Program-made: the position numbers and the translations under genes
Shown here: positions 37,543 to 45,840 of the stretch, one piece after another
How positions within the stretch are numbered: position 1 is the first letter of the stretch
Layout: the number at the start of each line of letters is the position of its first letter
From: an uncultured Eubacteriales bacterium
GTDB taxonomy: Bacteria; Bacillota; Clostridia; Christensenellales; Aristaeellaceae
NCBI GenBank assembly: GCA_902764875.1
Contig: CACWXP010000004.1
Location: forward strand, 62,001-126,000
Direction of reading: 5' to 3'
Length of the DNA stretch: 64,000 nt
The notes under the pieces: generated by a model
Told to the model about the DNA's origin: nothing
Seen by the model: only the letters and a program-made list of their open reading frames with translations
The model's database searches: none

Positions 37543-37573
37543 AAGCAAAGAAGCCGATTCAGCTCCTTTGCTT
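37543..37573 (-). terminator. Hairpin with U-run in the purF leader
   Basis: Minus strand: AAGCAAAG(G)AGC pairs with GCT(T)CTTTGCTT around a 7-base loop, then a run of U (37544-37539). It has the form of an intrinsic terminator, but it lies downstream of the predicted purF promoter and only 24 bases before the purF start, so it is either an attenuator or the terminator of the upstream glycosidase gene overlapping the purF leader. Confidence 0.7.
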
Positions 37574-37580
37574 ACCGGAA

Positions 37581-37609
37581 AATGTATCACCAGGAAGCGG
37601 CTGTGTCAA
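37581..37609 (-). promoter_or_regulatory. purF promoter
   Basis: Minus strand TTGACA (37609-37604), 17-base spacer, TACATT (37586-37581). Predicted start near 37574, exactly where the leader hairpin begins. Confidence 0.65.
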
Positions 37610-37648
37610 TGCCCGGAACACAAACAATACATGGTTCTCTGCAACGGT

Positions 37649-39187
37649 TCAGCCAGGAACCTTTTTCAGGCGGATGGCCATATAGGGTTCTCCGGTCAGT
37701 TCAACACGGAACTTTCCGCTCCGGACGCCGCGATTGTCAATCGTCATATTCCATGTATCAATCACTTCAACCTGCCAGGTTTCATCTTCCGGAAAGCGGA
37801 ACTCGCGGAACGATGGGCGCATAAAGCTGTAATAATACAGATGATAACCGCTCCTTTCGGCGGAGGATTCAACAGCCGGTATCGCGTGAACGCAATCCCA
37901 GTCCTGCATGACTTTTTCAGCAATCTTCAGGCCGTTTCCCGGAACGTTCAGCAAAATATCCAGCAGGAAACCGACTCTCTTCCAACTCTCCCCGTGCAGC
38001 TCGCCGCCATGGCTCCACCAGAGGATATCTTCCGGATGCAAAAACGTTTCGCCGTGTCCGGGATAGCCACCGCGTAAAGCGCCTTCCCAGAAACGCCGCG
38101 TCATTTCTTCTCCGGAGATATTGCCCCAGCCGTGCTGAATATTGCCTTCATAGGCGATTTCATCCAACACGACGGGCTTTCCGTATTCCTTCTGCCACTC
38201 GTCCGTATTTTCAGCCGTGCGGTACAGGTCCTGACGCTGGATACTGCAGTGCGTGATCCACGGGCGGGTATGATCATACATTTTCATGCACTGGTGAATC
38301 GATCGCAAATGGTGATAGGGGTCCAGCCTCGTCATCAGACTGCCGTAGAACTCCCAGTCCTCTACCGTTTTGGCGGAAAGAAGATCGTATTCATTGGCGG
38401 CGGCCCACCACACATTCCGGTAGGCGGAAAAACGGGCCAGCACATACTTCCAGTACAGTTCGTCCGCTTCCCGCGGCATGGATGAAAAACCCCAGCGATC
38501 ATAGGGATGCATGACGATTAAATCCGCTTCAACGCCGATTTTCTGAAGCCTGAGAATGCAGTTTTCGATATGACGGAAGTGTGCCGGATTCAGCCGTGTA
38601 AAATCAAAATGATTTCCTTCCGTCTTGCCGGTATACTGGAGAAAATTATCCTTCGTCAGCACCGAAGAATCCATCGGCGTCCCCTCAAATGGATAGGAAC
38701 GCGGTTCACCGAGATTGTAATCATAATGCTTTGGGAGGATACAGAAACGGATTTTGTTGAACCGTGCTTTCTGCAAGGAACGCAAAGTCTTTTCGATCAG
38801 CTCATCCGTCTGCAGTTCCCAGACATAACAGGTCGTTCCGACGGGATAGAACGGGGTGCCGTCCGCATAACTGAAATAAAGAGCATTCTGTACCCGGACC
38901 GGGCCGTGGTTGTCCGGACCGGCCTCGGTCACCGTAAAGCTTCCTTCGCGCGTTTCGCCGAATGTGCCGCTGACTGTATATCTGTATTCTCCCGGATATG
39001 AGGGCATAAACCGGATCCGATACACGCCGTCTCCGTCGTAAAATCCGTCTGTCTCGACGGTTTCATGTTCTCCCGTAAAGATCCCCCGAATTGTATCATC
39101 CGTAAACGGGTTCCCGTCCTTTTTTCCGGGGAAGGACAGTTCGAGGCAGCCCCATCTTTCAACAGTACCGTGATGATTCATTTCCAT
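37649..39187 (-). CDS. DUF5060/DUF4038-type putative glycoside hydrolase
   Basis: 512 residues from the ATG at 39187; an earlier in-frame ATG at about 39217 is possible. An N-terminal beta-sandwich of DUF5060 type (VERWGCLELSFPGKKDGNPF, YPGEYRYTVSGTFGETREG), then a (beta/alpha)8 apiosidase-like barrel (FYPVGTTCYVWELQ, RFNKIRFCILPKHYDYN, WWAAANEYDLLSAKTVEDW, GKPVVLDEIAYEG) and a C-terminal DUF5605-like strand domain. Glu in ANEYD and Glu in LDEIAYEG fit acid/base and nucleophile of clan A. No signal peptide. Likely cleaves an unusual plant side-chain glycoside; substrate unknown. Confidence 0.82.
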   Translation of the reverse strand: MEMNHHGTVERWGCLELSFPGKKDGNPFTDDTIRGIFTGEHETVETDGFYDGDGVYRIRFMPSYPGEYRYTVSGTFGETREGSFTVTEAGPDNHGPVRVQNALYFSYADGTPFYPVGTTCYVWELQTDELIEKTLRSLQKARFNKIRFCILPKHYDYNLGEPRSYPFEGTPMDSSVLTKDNFLQYTGKTEGNHFDFTRLNPAHFRHIENCILRLQKIGVEADLIVMHPYDRWGFSSMPREADELYWKYVLARFSAYRNVWWAAANEYDLLSAKTVEDWEFYGSLMTRLDPYHHLRSIHQCMKMYDHTRPWITHCSIQRQDLYRTAENTDEWQKEYGKPVVLDEIAYEGNIQHGWGNISGEEMTRRFWEGALRGGYPGHGETFLHPEDILWWSHGGELHGESWKRVGFLLDILLNVPGNGLKIAEKVMQDWDCVHAIPAVESSAERSGYHLYYYSFMRPSFREFRFPEDETWQVEVIDTWNMTIDNRGVRSGKFRVELTGEPYMAIRLKKVPG

Positions 39188-39332
39188 TTTATGATGCGCT
39201 CCCCTCTTTGGTCTCATACGGCTTCCCGAACGGTGCAAGTCCTATGCTGCAGGTTCCGAACAGGCTTGCAGAATACAACGATGATGATCTGAGCGACCAT
39301 GCGGAGAATGACCGGATGGTCATTTACCGGCT

Positions 39333-40394
39333 TCAGCCGTTTAATACAACGCATTCCCGGTCTGGAAGACCGTATGCCTCAAAATAACGGTCTTCCAAGG
39401 GAATCCAGCGATCATAGAACATCTGCAAAGACCGGGCTGATTCCCGTTTCTGCAGGCGTTCTATTCTTTTCTCCCAGGGTGTATTGATAAAAACCCGAAC
39501 ATCCGCGTATTGCCGGATGGCCGGAAGGTTACAGTAACTGCCTTCCAGTATCAGCATACGGCCTTCCGGCAGTTTTTCAGCCGGCATCAGCCGGTCGTTC
39601 CTGCAGTCATATTTTCGGAACATGACCGTATCGCTGCGTTTCCAGGGAGCGACCACTTCATCCACCAGCCGGTCCGCATCGCAGTTTCCGCCCGGAACGG
39701 CCAGTCTCTCCGGCGTTTTCTGCGCATGCGGGATTACGTAATCATCCGTATGCACAACGTGTGCCCCGAATACCCCGGCCAGTTTTTCCGCCAGGGTCGT
39801 TTTACCCGAAGCGCAGGGCCCGTCGATGGTGATCAACATCCGTTCCGCCATTCCCTGCTTGCCGGCTATTCTTTGAATCAGTTCCATGCAGGGAATCCAT
39901 TCGGCGGAGACGACCCGGTAAGCAGGACGGTATTTCTCCCGGTAGATCTGGGAATGGGAGGGCAGCCAGGTCTCATCCATGATCTGCTTCAACAAATCCG
40001 GATCCGCCGCCGGCATCTCCCCGGACGCCGCAAGCCCGGCACAGAAATCAGCCACATCCCTGCGCGTAAACGGACAGGAAGCTTTTTCCGAAGAAAGCAT
40101 CAGGCCGGCAATGACGGAAGGTGAAATTCCTTTTTCTTTTGCGCCGCGCAGGCTGAGCCGGCACCAGGCCGGACTGAGCATTTCAACGAGCGGTTCCGGC
40201 TTTCCCAGAGAAAGCTGCTCCGTTTCCCGGATAACATAGTTTTCAACCGTGTCCCGGGAGGAGAGCAGGTGTCCCACTCCCAGCATCGCCTGAAAAACAA
40301 ACTTGACAAGATCCTGCAGTTCCATGCACGGATACCGCTCCAGCTGTTCCCGAAGATGACACAGGATCTCCTGTTCAAAGGCTTCTTTTGTCAT
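39333..40394 (-). CDS. P-loop kinase (uridine-kinase-like) with an N-terminal helical domain
   Basis: 353 residues. The first 170 form an uncharacterised helical domain rich in LQDLVKFVFQAMLGVGHLLS. The C-terminal half is a nucleoside/uridine-kinase-type P-loop protein: Walker A TIDGPCASGKTTLAEKL (about residue 190), VVHTDDYVIP after it, and MLILEGSYCNLP. The last gene of a six-gene operon; its ATG overlaps the ECF gene stop by four bases. The position next to an ECF transporter subunit suggests it phosphorylates the imported compound, perhaps a vitamin precursor or nucleoside. Confidence 0.82.
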   Translation of the reverse strand: MTKEAFEQEILCHLREQLERYPCMELQDLVKFVFQAMLGVGHLLSSRDTVENYVIRETEQLSLGKPEPLVEMLSPAWCRLSLRGAKEKGISPSVIAGLMLSSEKASCPFTRRDVADFCAGLAASGEMPAADPDLLKQIMDETWLPSHSQIYREKYRPAYRVVSAEWIPCMELIQRIAGKQGMAERMLITIDGPCASGKTTLAEKLAGVFGAHVVHTDDYVIPHAQKTPERLAVPGGNCDADRLVDEVVAPWKRSDTVMFRKYDCRNDRLMPAEKLPEGRMLILEGSYCNLPAIRQYADVRVFINTPWEKRIERLQKRESARSLQMFYDRWIPLEDRYFEAYGLPDRECVVLNG

Positions 40395-40951
40395 GATTCA
40401 GTTTCTTCATCCATATGTGGTTTGTTCAGCGTCAGCCCCGCGCGGTCCATCAGCATGACCAGCACGGGGATCAGGACAATATGCATGATGATGCCCGGAA
40501 TGGCATTGGTGACCGCTCCGGCAAGGAACAGCGCCCAGGTGAAACTGTTCCCGGACAGACCCGCCAGAACCAGACGCGCAATGCCCCAGACGATCCGCCC
40601 GGCGATCATGGACAGGATCAGGACGAGATAAACCGTCCATTTCTTCCGCGGCAGCAGGCGGTACAGAATGCCGGCTGTGCCGCCGTAAACAGCCAGTTCG
40701 AAAGCCATGGCCACAGCCGTCGGAAACATGACGGGCATACCAAAGATCACCGAACGGAGAAGCGGAGCAATGAAGCCGACCGCAACGCCCCACGGCCAGC
40801 CGCAAATAAAGCCGCACAGCAAAGCCGGAATATGCATCGGGCAAAGCATGGAACCGATCTCCGGAATCTGACCGGTGATGAAAGGAAGCACCATCGCAAT
40901 GGCCAGACAGAGCGCGGCATAGGTCATTTTCCGCACCTGAAGGGCGTTCAT
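40391..40951 (-). CDS. ECF transporter S component (substrate-binding membrane subunit)
   Basis: 186 residues with six hydrophobic segments, e.g. KMTYAALCLAIAMVLPFITG, CPMHIPALLCGFICGWPWG and GIIMHIVLIPVLVMLM. The N-terminal arrangement is that of the ECF S-component superfamily, which binds vitamins in the membrane and docks to a shared EcfAAT module encoded elsewhere. Substrate not deducible. Starts and stops overlap the neighbours by ATGA on both sides. Confidence 0.85.
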   Translation of the reverse strand: MNALQVRKMTYAALCLAIAMVLPFITGQIPEIGSMLCPMHIPALLCGFICGWPWGVAVGFIAPLLRSVIFGMPVMFPTAVAMAFELAVYGGTAGILYRLLPRKKWTVYLVLILSMIAGRIVWGIARLVLAGLSGNSFTWALFLAGAVTNAIPGIIMHIVLIPVLVMLMDRAGLTLNKPHMDEETES

Positions 40952-41373
40952 GAGCCTTTTCCCCCGTCCACAATCTTCCGGAGGTGCTGCATCGCATCCT
41001 CCAGAATCGCCGCAGAGCCGGACGTCACACCGGCAACATACGTATTGCACAGGTTCATGGGGATCAGGATCCGATAGGCTGCACTCGAAGCCACCGCATT
41101 TGCCATCGCCGGGGAAATTTCACCCATCATGGCATCCGCAGTGGCAATGCCAAAGGGGCCGACAATGACCCGGGCCGTCCGGCAGGCCACGATCACGGCA
41201 TTCTCACCGGTTGCCAGATGATTCGCGCAGTTGCTGTTCATCATGTTTTCCGTCGCAATGCTGTTTGTGCCCACGGCCGTGATCTCCGCGTCCGGACAGG
41301 TTTTCCGGATGTTTTCCAGCAGCTTTCGGCCCAGCCGTCCTCCCTGTCCGTCAATCACCAGTATTCTCATCAT
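40948..41373 (-). CDS. DUF3842 protein
   Basis: 141 residues. Begins with a Rossmann-like strand-loop (MRILVIDGQGGRLGRKLLEN) and continues with the conserved TAVGTNSIATENMM, GPFGIATADAMMGEI and LCNTYVAGV. DUF3842 is a clostridial family of unknown function often found next to ECF S components, which fits here. Two adjacent ATG codons (41373 and 41370); the first makes the four-base overlap with the upstream stop that all other joints of this operon share. Confidence 0.87.
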   Translation of the reverse strand: MMRILVIDGQGGRLGRKLLENIRKTCPDAEITAVGTNSIATENMMNSNCANHLATGENAVIVACRTARVIVGPFGIATADAMMGEISPAMANAVASSAAYRILIPMNLCNTYVAGVTSGSAAILEDAMQHLRKIVDGGKGS

Positions 41374-42395
41374 AATCCTCCCTGACTGCTGTAATAGAAT
41401 ATACCGGCCGGAATGCTCCCTGTCGCCTCTTCTGCCAGCATTTCCAGCGCATGATCCACGCTGATCTCCCCAAAAAACTCCGGATAGGCGGTTTTTGCGA
41501 TCATCAGCATCGCCGCCAGCTGCAGGTGGGGCGCTTCCAGAAGTTCCTCCGAAAGCAGCAGCACCCGCCCGTTCCGAACGGCATCCATGGCCGGCCATCC
41601 GTCGCGGGAGATCAGCTCCGCAACCATTCTCCGGGCCGCTTCGGCGGAAGCGACGCCCGTACCCAAAACATTCCGTTCTGCAACCTTCACAATTACACCC
41701 GGGTTTTTCCGCCCGATCCATCCGTCGTCCACCCTCAGGTTGCCTTCCAGCAGCCTTGCGGACACGTCATAAGCCCCGGCGTTCAGGATCAGATGATGTT
41801 CGGCGGACGTTTTGAAAACCGTCACATGATCTTCCTTCGTCTCCCAGTATACATTCATCCGCTTGCACTCAAAAAGGGAGTCTGTACGCTCCTGCAGCAA
41901 AACGGCATAAAAGGTCATGGCGGAGTCCGCTTCCGCGGCGTCTTCCGAGACGCCTTTCTGCTCCGCCTCGTCCGCCGGCACTGTTTGCGTCGCGGGCTTT
42001 TCGGCGTCTTCGCTCAGCTTTGCCGCCATCCGTTCCGTATCTTCCCCGGATGCGGCAGAACCGCCGCCTTCCCCGGCGCCGTGAACGGTTCGCTCCGTGC
42101 CCGGGATAATTTCCGCCGGTCTGGATTCATCATATTCTTTTCGGGATGCTTCCGGGTTTTCCTTCGTCTGCTCACCGGATGCTTCGTTCTTTTCCTGTTC
42201 GGCCTCACCATCGTCCGTTTCTTCCCCGGGCAGCGAACCAAAGAGCGACACAGCCGGTTTGCCCACCCGATCTTCACGTTCATCCGTTCTGCCCGGGTCA
42301 TTTTCTCCGCTGATCCCCGTTCTCGTCCGGCAGCCGGAGACCGCCAGGCACAGGATCAGCAGCAGTGCGAACTGTGCAGCTTTCTTTATCCTCAT
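41370..42395 (-). CDS. Lipoprotein with FecB/BtuF-like C-terminal domain
   Basis: 341 residues. Signal peptide with lipobox (LLLILCLAVSGC, cysteine at about residue 21). Residues about 25-165 are a low-complexity, strongly acidic Glu/Lys/Thr region likely to be an extracellular tether. Residues about 190-320 resemble the C-terminal lobe of periplasmic-binding family PF01497 (NPGVIVKVAE, DGWPAMDAVRNGRVLLLSEE, YPEFFGEI). The N-terminal lobe seems absent, so it is only half a binding protein and may act as an accessory receptor for the ECF transporter encoded two genes on. Confidence 0.7.
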   Translation of the reverse strand: MRIKKAAQFALLLILCLAVSGCRTRTGISGENDPGRTDEREDRVGKPAVSLFGSLPGEETDDGEAEQEKNEASGEQTKENPEASRKEYDESRPAEIIPGTERTVHGAGEGGGSAASGEDTERMAAKLSEDAEKPATQTVPADEAEQKGVSEDAAEADSAMTFYAVLLQERTDSLFECKRMNVYWETKEDHVTVFKTSAEHHLILNAGAYDVSARLLEGNLRVDDGWIGRKNPGVIVKVAERNVLGTGVASAEAARRMVAELISRDGWPAMDAVRNGRVLLLSEELLEAPHLQLAAMLMIAKTAYPEFFGEISVDHALEMLAEEATGSIPAGIFYYSSQGGL

Positions 42396-43897
42396 TCGTG
42401 CAAACACATCCAATACTTCAGATAAAAGCGCTGTCTCCGGTTTGAATGATTCCACAGCGCGGTTTCCGTTTCCTTCAACAGTTCCATGGCATTCCGGCGT
42501 TTCTCCTCCGGCATCGGATGAAGGCTGTAGGTTGCCTCTTCAAAGTCTGCCGCGCAGCGGGCAAACCGTTCGGCATATCCTTCCGGCAGATCCTCCGGCA
42601 GCACTCCCGCCCGGTCGCGGAAAAGAAGATTCTCCGCACCGGGATGAACCGTTTCAAGCCATACAACAATCTGCCCGAAAATTGCCCGGATTCCTTCGCT
42701 GACATTTTCGGAAACGAACGCCTTCCGGTTTTCCCGCGCCTTCTTTTTCCGGGCGTTCAGCAGCAGAAACGGCGTGAAGGGCAAAGCAACCACCAACACG
42801 GAAAGAAGAAGCAGCAGTATCATTTTCACCCAATTGATCCAATGGGGCATGGAGATCTGTTCTTCCTCCACCGTCACCAGCCGGAATTCCTGTTCCGTTT
42901 CCGCCTCCCGGTCCCCGTTTTCCAGGGATCGGGTATGGATATGCCGGGTCTCCGTCTCCCCGGCCGGGCTCTCCGGCACCGTCCCCGTGATCTGCTCCGC
43001 CATCTGCGTCAGCCGGTCCCGAACCTTTTCAGACGCCGCTTCGGTATCCGCATTCACGTCGGGCAGAAAGATCACCGTCATCAGCGTCACCAGCAAAATA
43101 AAAGCACCGAAAGCTGCCAGTTCCTTCCGGCGGACAGGCCGCCGCAGGTTCCATCCGGCAAACAGGATGCCCAGCAGGATATTGACCCATGACGGAAAAG
43201 CCAGGCCGAAATACACCTGGAAAAGCACGCAGACTGCCATGATGCCCAGTGCCGTCAGCCGGCTCCCAAGCACTAACGTGATCCCCAGAAGAAGCATACA
43301 AGCACACAGCAGGAGGATCGCTGCCGGAAGAACGCTCTGGTTTTCCGGCACGGCAAACCAGGAATATACATAGCTGTTGACCGCCTCGCTGGCGCTGAAA
43401 ACCCTGTTCAGCAGCCCCTGCATGCTGTGCCTGGCTTCCGGGATCAACAGGAGCAGCAACGCGCAGAGAAGGATTCCCGCTGCAAAAGCCGCCGCAAGCT
43501 GTCTGCTCACCTTCCTCTTCCGGCCGGCATCAACCCGTGTCACGTTTTTTTCCTGCCCGCAGACGGCCTCACCGGCGGCCGTTTCCCGAACCAGCAATTC
43601 GTCCTTTTTGGCGGACAGCTTCCAGTGAATGCGCCGGACCGAATCCCCGGGAACATAACGGCGAACGTCTCCGGAATCTTCCGGCTCCTGAGCGTCAAAC
43701 GTCCTGACGGTCAGGGATTCCCGGGTTTCATCCTTTTCCGGTTCGTCCGGTGAAAAAAACGCTGTACGCAGCACCGGAACCATCGGCAGAAGCAGTGAGC
43801 AAAGCAGAACAACCCGTGTACCCGTGTTGTTCTCAAAGAAATACAGACAGGCCGCCAACAGCAGCCACGCTCCGTAGCCGAACCATCTTTTTTTCAT
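42392..43897 (-). CDS. DUF58-motif multi-pass membrane protein
   Basis: 501 residues. Two N-terminal helices, then the DUF58 core motif RRYVPGDSVRRIHWKLSAKK at residues about 79-98, six further helices up to about 270, an extracellular loop and one more helix near 370, ending with a helical cytosolic tail (YAERFARCAADFEEATYSL) that resembles DUF4129-type ends. DUF58 proteins work with MoxR AAA ATPases, encoded directly upstream and overlapping by four bases. The pair probably assembles or activates a membrane or exported complex. Confidence 0.82.
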   Translation of the reverse strand: MKKRWFGYGAWLLLAACLYFFENNTGTRVVLLCSLLLPMVPVLRTAFFSPDEPEKDETRESLTVRTFDAQEPEDSGDVRRYVPGDSVRRIHWKLSAKKDELLVRETAAGEAVCGQEKNVTRVDAGRKRKVSRQLAAAFAAGILLCALLLLLIPEARHSMQGLLNRVFSASEAVNSYVYSWFAVPENQSVLPAAILLLCACMLLLGITLVLGSRLTALGIMAVCVLFQVYFGLAFPSWVNILLGILFAGWNLRRPVRRKELAAFGAFILLVTLMTVIFLPDVNADTEAASEKVRDRLTQMAEQITGTVPESPAGETETRHIHTRSLENGDREAETEQEFRLVTVEEEQISMPHWINWVKMILLLLLSVLVVALPFTPFLLLNARKKKARENRKAFVSENVSEGIRAIFGQIVVWLETVHPGAENLLFRDRAGVLPEDLPEGYAERFARCAADFEEATYSLHPMPEEKRRNAMELLKETETALWNHSNRRQRFYLKYWMCLHE

Positions 43898-44847
43898 TTC
43901 TTCATTCCGGCAAACAGACCGTGCCGGTCAGGATTCTCCGTTTTTTTCAGCAATTCATCCAACACCCGGCCGACGGAGGTTTCCTCCGCCGATTCCTTCA
44001 ACAGCACGCGATGAGCGCACACATCCCCAAAAACCGTCTGCACATCTCCGCCCGTTACATAATCCCTTCCTTCCAGGAATGCCTTCGCTTTCGCCATGCG
44101 GACCATGAACAGCGCGCCCCGGGGGCTGATGCCCACTTCCACGGCTTCATGCTCCCGCGAAGCCATGGTCAGCCGGGTGACATAATCCAGGATCGCGTCC
44201 TTGACCGTGACGGACCGGACTTCGCGTTGCAGCTCCTGCAGTTCCTCCCTTGTGAGAACGCAGCACACCTCATCCATGGGATTGCGCTCCCGGCGATCCC
44301 GGAGCATCTTCATCTGCGCTTCATAGTCCGGATAGCCCAGGGACAGCCGAACCAGAAACCGGTCCATCTGGGCATAGGGCAGAAACTGCGTTCCCGCCGT
44401 ACCCACGCTGTTTTCCGTGGCAATCACCAGGAACGGCGACGCCAAAGAACAAGTCTGCCCGTCCACGGTCACCTGGCGTTCTTCCATCGCCTCCAGCAGA
44501 GCGGACTGGGTTTTGCTGGAAGCTCTGTTGATCTCATCCCCCAGCAACAGGTTTGTCCCGATCAGAGCCCCGGGCTGGTACACAAAGGTCCCGCTTTCCC
44601 TGTTATACACGGAAAAACCCATGAGATCGGAAGGCAGGACATCCGGCGTAAACTGCACCCGGCGGAAAGAAAGCCCGACGGTCCGGCTCAGCGCCACCGC
44701 CAGCGTGGTTTTGCCGACCCCGGGCAGATCATCCAGAAGAATATGCCCCTCCGCCAGCAGGGCTGTCAGGATCTTTTCGATCACTTTCCGCTTGCCGGCA
44801 ATGACCTTCTCCACTTCCGCAATCACGTTTTCAAGCTGTTCACGCAT
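43894..44847 (-). CDS. MoxR-family AAA+ ATPase
   Basis: 317 residues. Walker A DDLPGVGKTTLAVAL (about residue 44), Walker B LLLGDEINRASSKTQSALLEAM, the sensor region VIATENSVGTAGTQFLPYAQMDRF and GISPRGAL near the lid helices. MoxR ATPases act as chaperones for DUF58/vWA partner proteins. First gene of the six-gene operon; GGGAGG precedes the ATG. A hairpin with U-run stands 26 bases upstream. Confidence 0.93.
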   Translation of the reverse strand: MREQLENVIAEVEKVIAGKRKVIEKILTALLAEGHILLDDLPGVGKTTLAVALSRTVGLSFRRVQFTPDVLPSDLMGFSVYNRESGTFVYQPGALIGTNLLLGDEINRASSKTQSALLEAMEERQVTVDGQTCSLASPFLVIATENSVGTAGTQFLPYAQMDRFLVRLSLGYPDYEAQMKMLRDRRERNPMDEVCCVLTREELQELQREVRSVTVKDAILDYVTRLTMASREHEAVEVGISPRGALFMVRMAKAKAFLEGRDYVTGGDVQTVFGDVCAHRVLLKESAEETSVGRVLDELLKKTENPDRHGLFAGMKK

Positions 44848-44872
44848 GAATGATTCCTCCCTGAAAGCGCAA

Positions 44873-44900
44873 AACAGCAAGCCGCCGGGGACTTGCTGTT
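44873..44900 (-). terminator. Hairpin with U-run before moxR
   Basis: Minus strand AACAGCAAG pairs with CTTGCTGTT around a 10-base loop, then UUUU. It can end transcription from the 5'-nucleotidase gene 82 bases upstream, but stands only 26 bases before the moxR start, so moxR transcripts may also pass through it. Confidence 0.65.
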
Positions 44901-44913
44901 ATCCGTCATTCAT

Positions 44914-44944
44914 CCGGGCAGGCAGCTGCCACTGACCTGCCCGG
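44914..44944 (-). other. Strong inverted repeat downstream of the 5'-nucleotidase gene
   Basis: CCGGGCAGG (44914-44922) pairs with CCTGCCCGG (44936-44944) around a 13-base loop. There is no U-run on the minus strand; perhaps a transcript-end stabilising structure preceding the real terminator at 44873-44900. Confidence 0.5.
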
Positions 44945-44982
44945 AAAAAGATATGCCGGTTGCAGCACATCCTGATCTGTTC

Positions 44983-45840
44983 TTATTTCACGGTGATCCG
45001 GCCCTGGGCTTCTGCATAGGTATCCGGGATCACGTTATTCAGCTCTCCGGCAATATACAGCCAGATCACATCCCGCACCACCGCCGTGGTAATCGTGCTC
45101 TTTTCGTTTTCTTCCGCGGCTGCCTTCAGCACATAGGAAGAATCCATTCCGTTGAAGTTGGCGTTGCTGGTGATCACGGCATAAACCGCTTCCGGATCAA
45201 AGGGCTGTCCGTTCACTTCCTCCACCGTCACCCGGCCCAGAGACGCCGCCGTGAACCAGTTGTCGCCGTATGCTTCGCCCCTGTCGTATTCCTTTGCCGT
45301 ATCCACCGTATATTTGATGCCGGACACCTGCATGAAGGAAGCACAGGCCGCCGCTGTTTCTTCCGTATAGGGCAGTCCCTGGGAAGCAGCTTCCAGCGTT
45401 TCCAGCAGCTGGGCACCGGTCATATACACCACGGCTACCTTGTTCGGATAAGGCAGCACTTCCGCCAACTGCTCCGCGCCGAATTTTCCTTCTGCCACAT
45501 CAGCACGCAGATTGCCGCCGTTCCACAGGGCGACCACGTGATCCGCATCCGCGGCAATCTCCGTGTTGCCGGCCGTTACATCGTCTTCCTCAAAGAATTC
45601 ATTGATTTTTCCGGAAACCGCAAACCAACGCAGCGCATCCGCCCACAGATCGCCCAGATTGGTTTCTCCCTTGCGGGCCGCATCGTCCGCGCCAACAAGC
45701 ACCGTATTCGTATACGCTTCCAGAGAATCATCCAGCTCGATCACATTGCCGTGAGCATCGGTGAACGTTGAAGCAGAAGCACCGGCCGCAAGCCCGCAGA
45801 TCAGGCACAGCGCCAGCACCAGGCCAAGCATTTTTTTCAT
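44983..45840 (-). CDS. Secreted 5'-nucleotidase C-terminal-domain protein
   Basis: 285 residues. Signal peptide MKKMLGLVLALCLICGLAAG with cleavage near ASAS. The rest is a 5_nucleotid_C domain (GETNLGDLWADALRWFA, HVVALWNGGNLRADVAEGKF, VVYMTGAQLLETLEAAS, SNANFNGMD), the nucleotide-base-binding half of 5'-nucleotidases. The metallophosphatase half is lacking, so it may bind nucleosides or nucleotides outside the cell rather than hydrolyse them. The ATG at 45840 follows GGAGG at good spacing. Its promoter and structured leader RNA are described separately. Confidence 0.85.
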   Translation of the reverse strand: MKKMLGLVLALCLICGLAAGASASTFTDAHGNVIELDDSLEAYTNTVLVGADDAARKGETNLGDLWADALRWFAVSGKINEFFEEDDVTAGNTEIAADADHVVALWNGGNLRADVAEGKFGAEQLAEVLPYPNKVAVVYMTGAQLLETLEAASQGLPYTEETAAACASFMQVSGIKYTVDTAKEYDRGEAYGDNWFTAASLGRVTVEEVNGQPFDPEAVYAVITSNANFNGMDSSYVLKAAAEENEKSTITTAVVRDVIWLYIAGELNNVIPDTYAEAQGRITVK

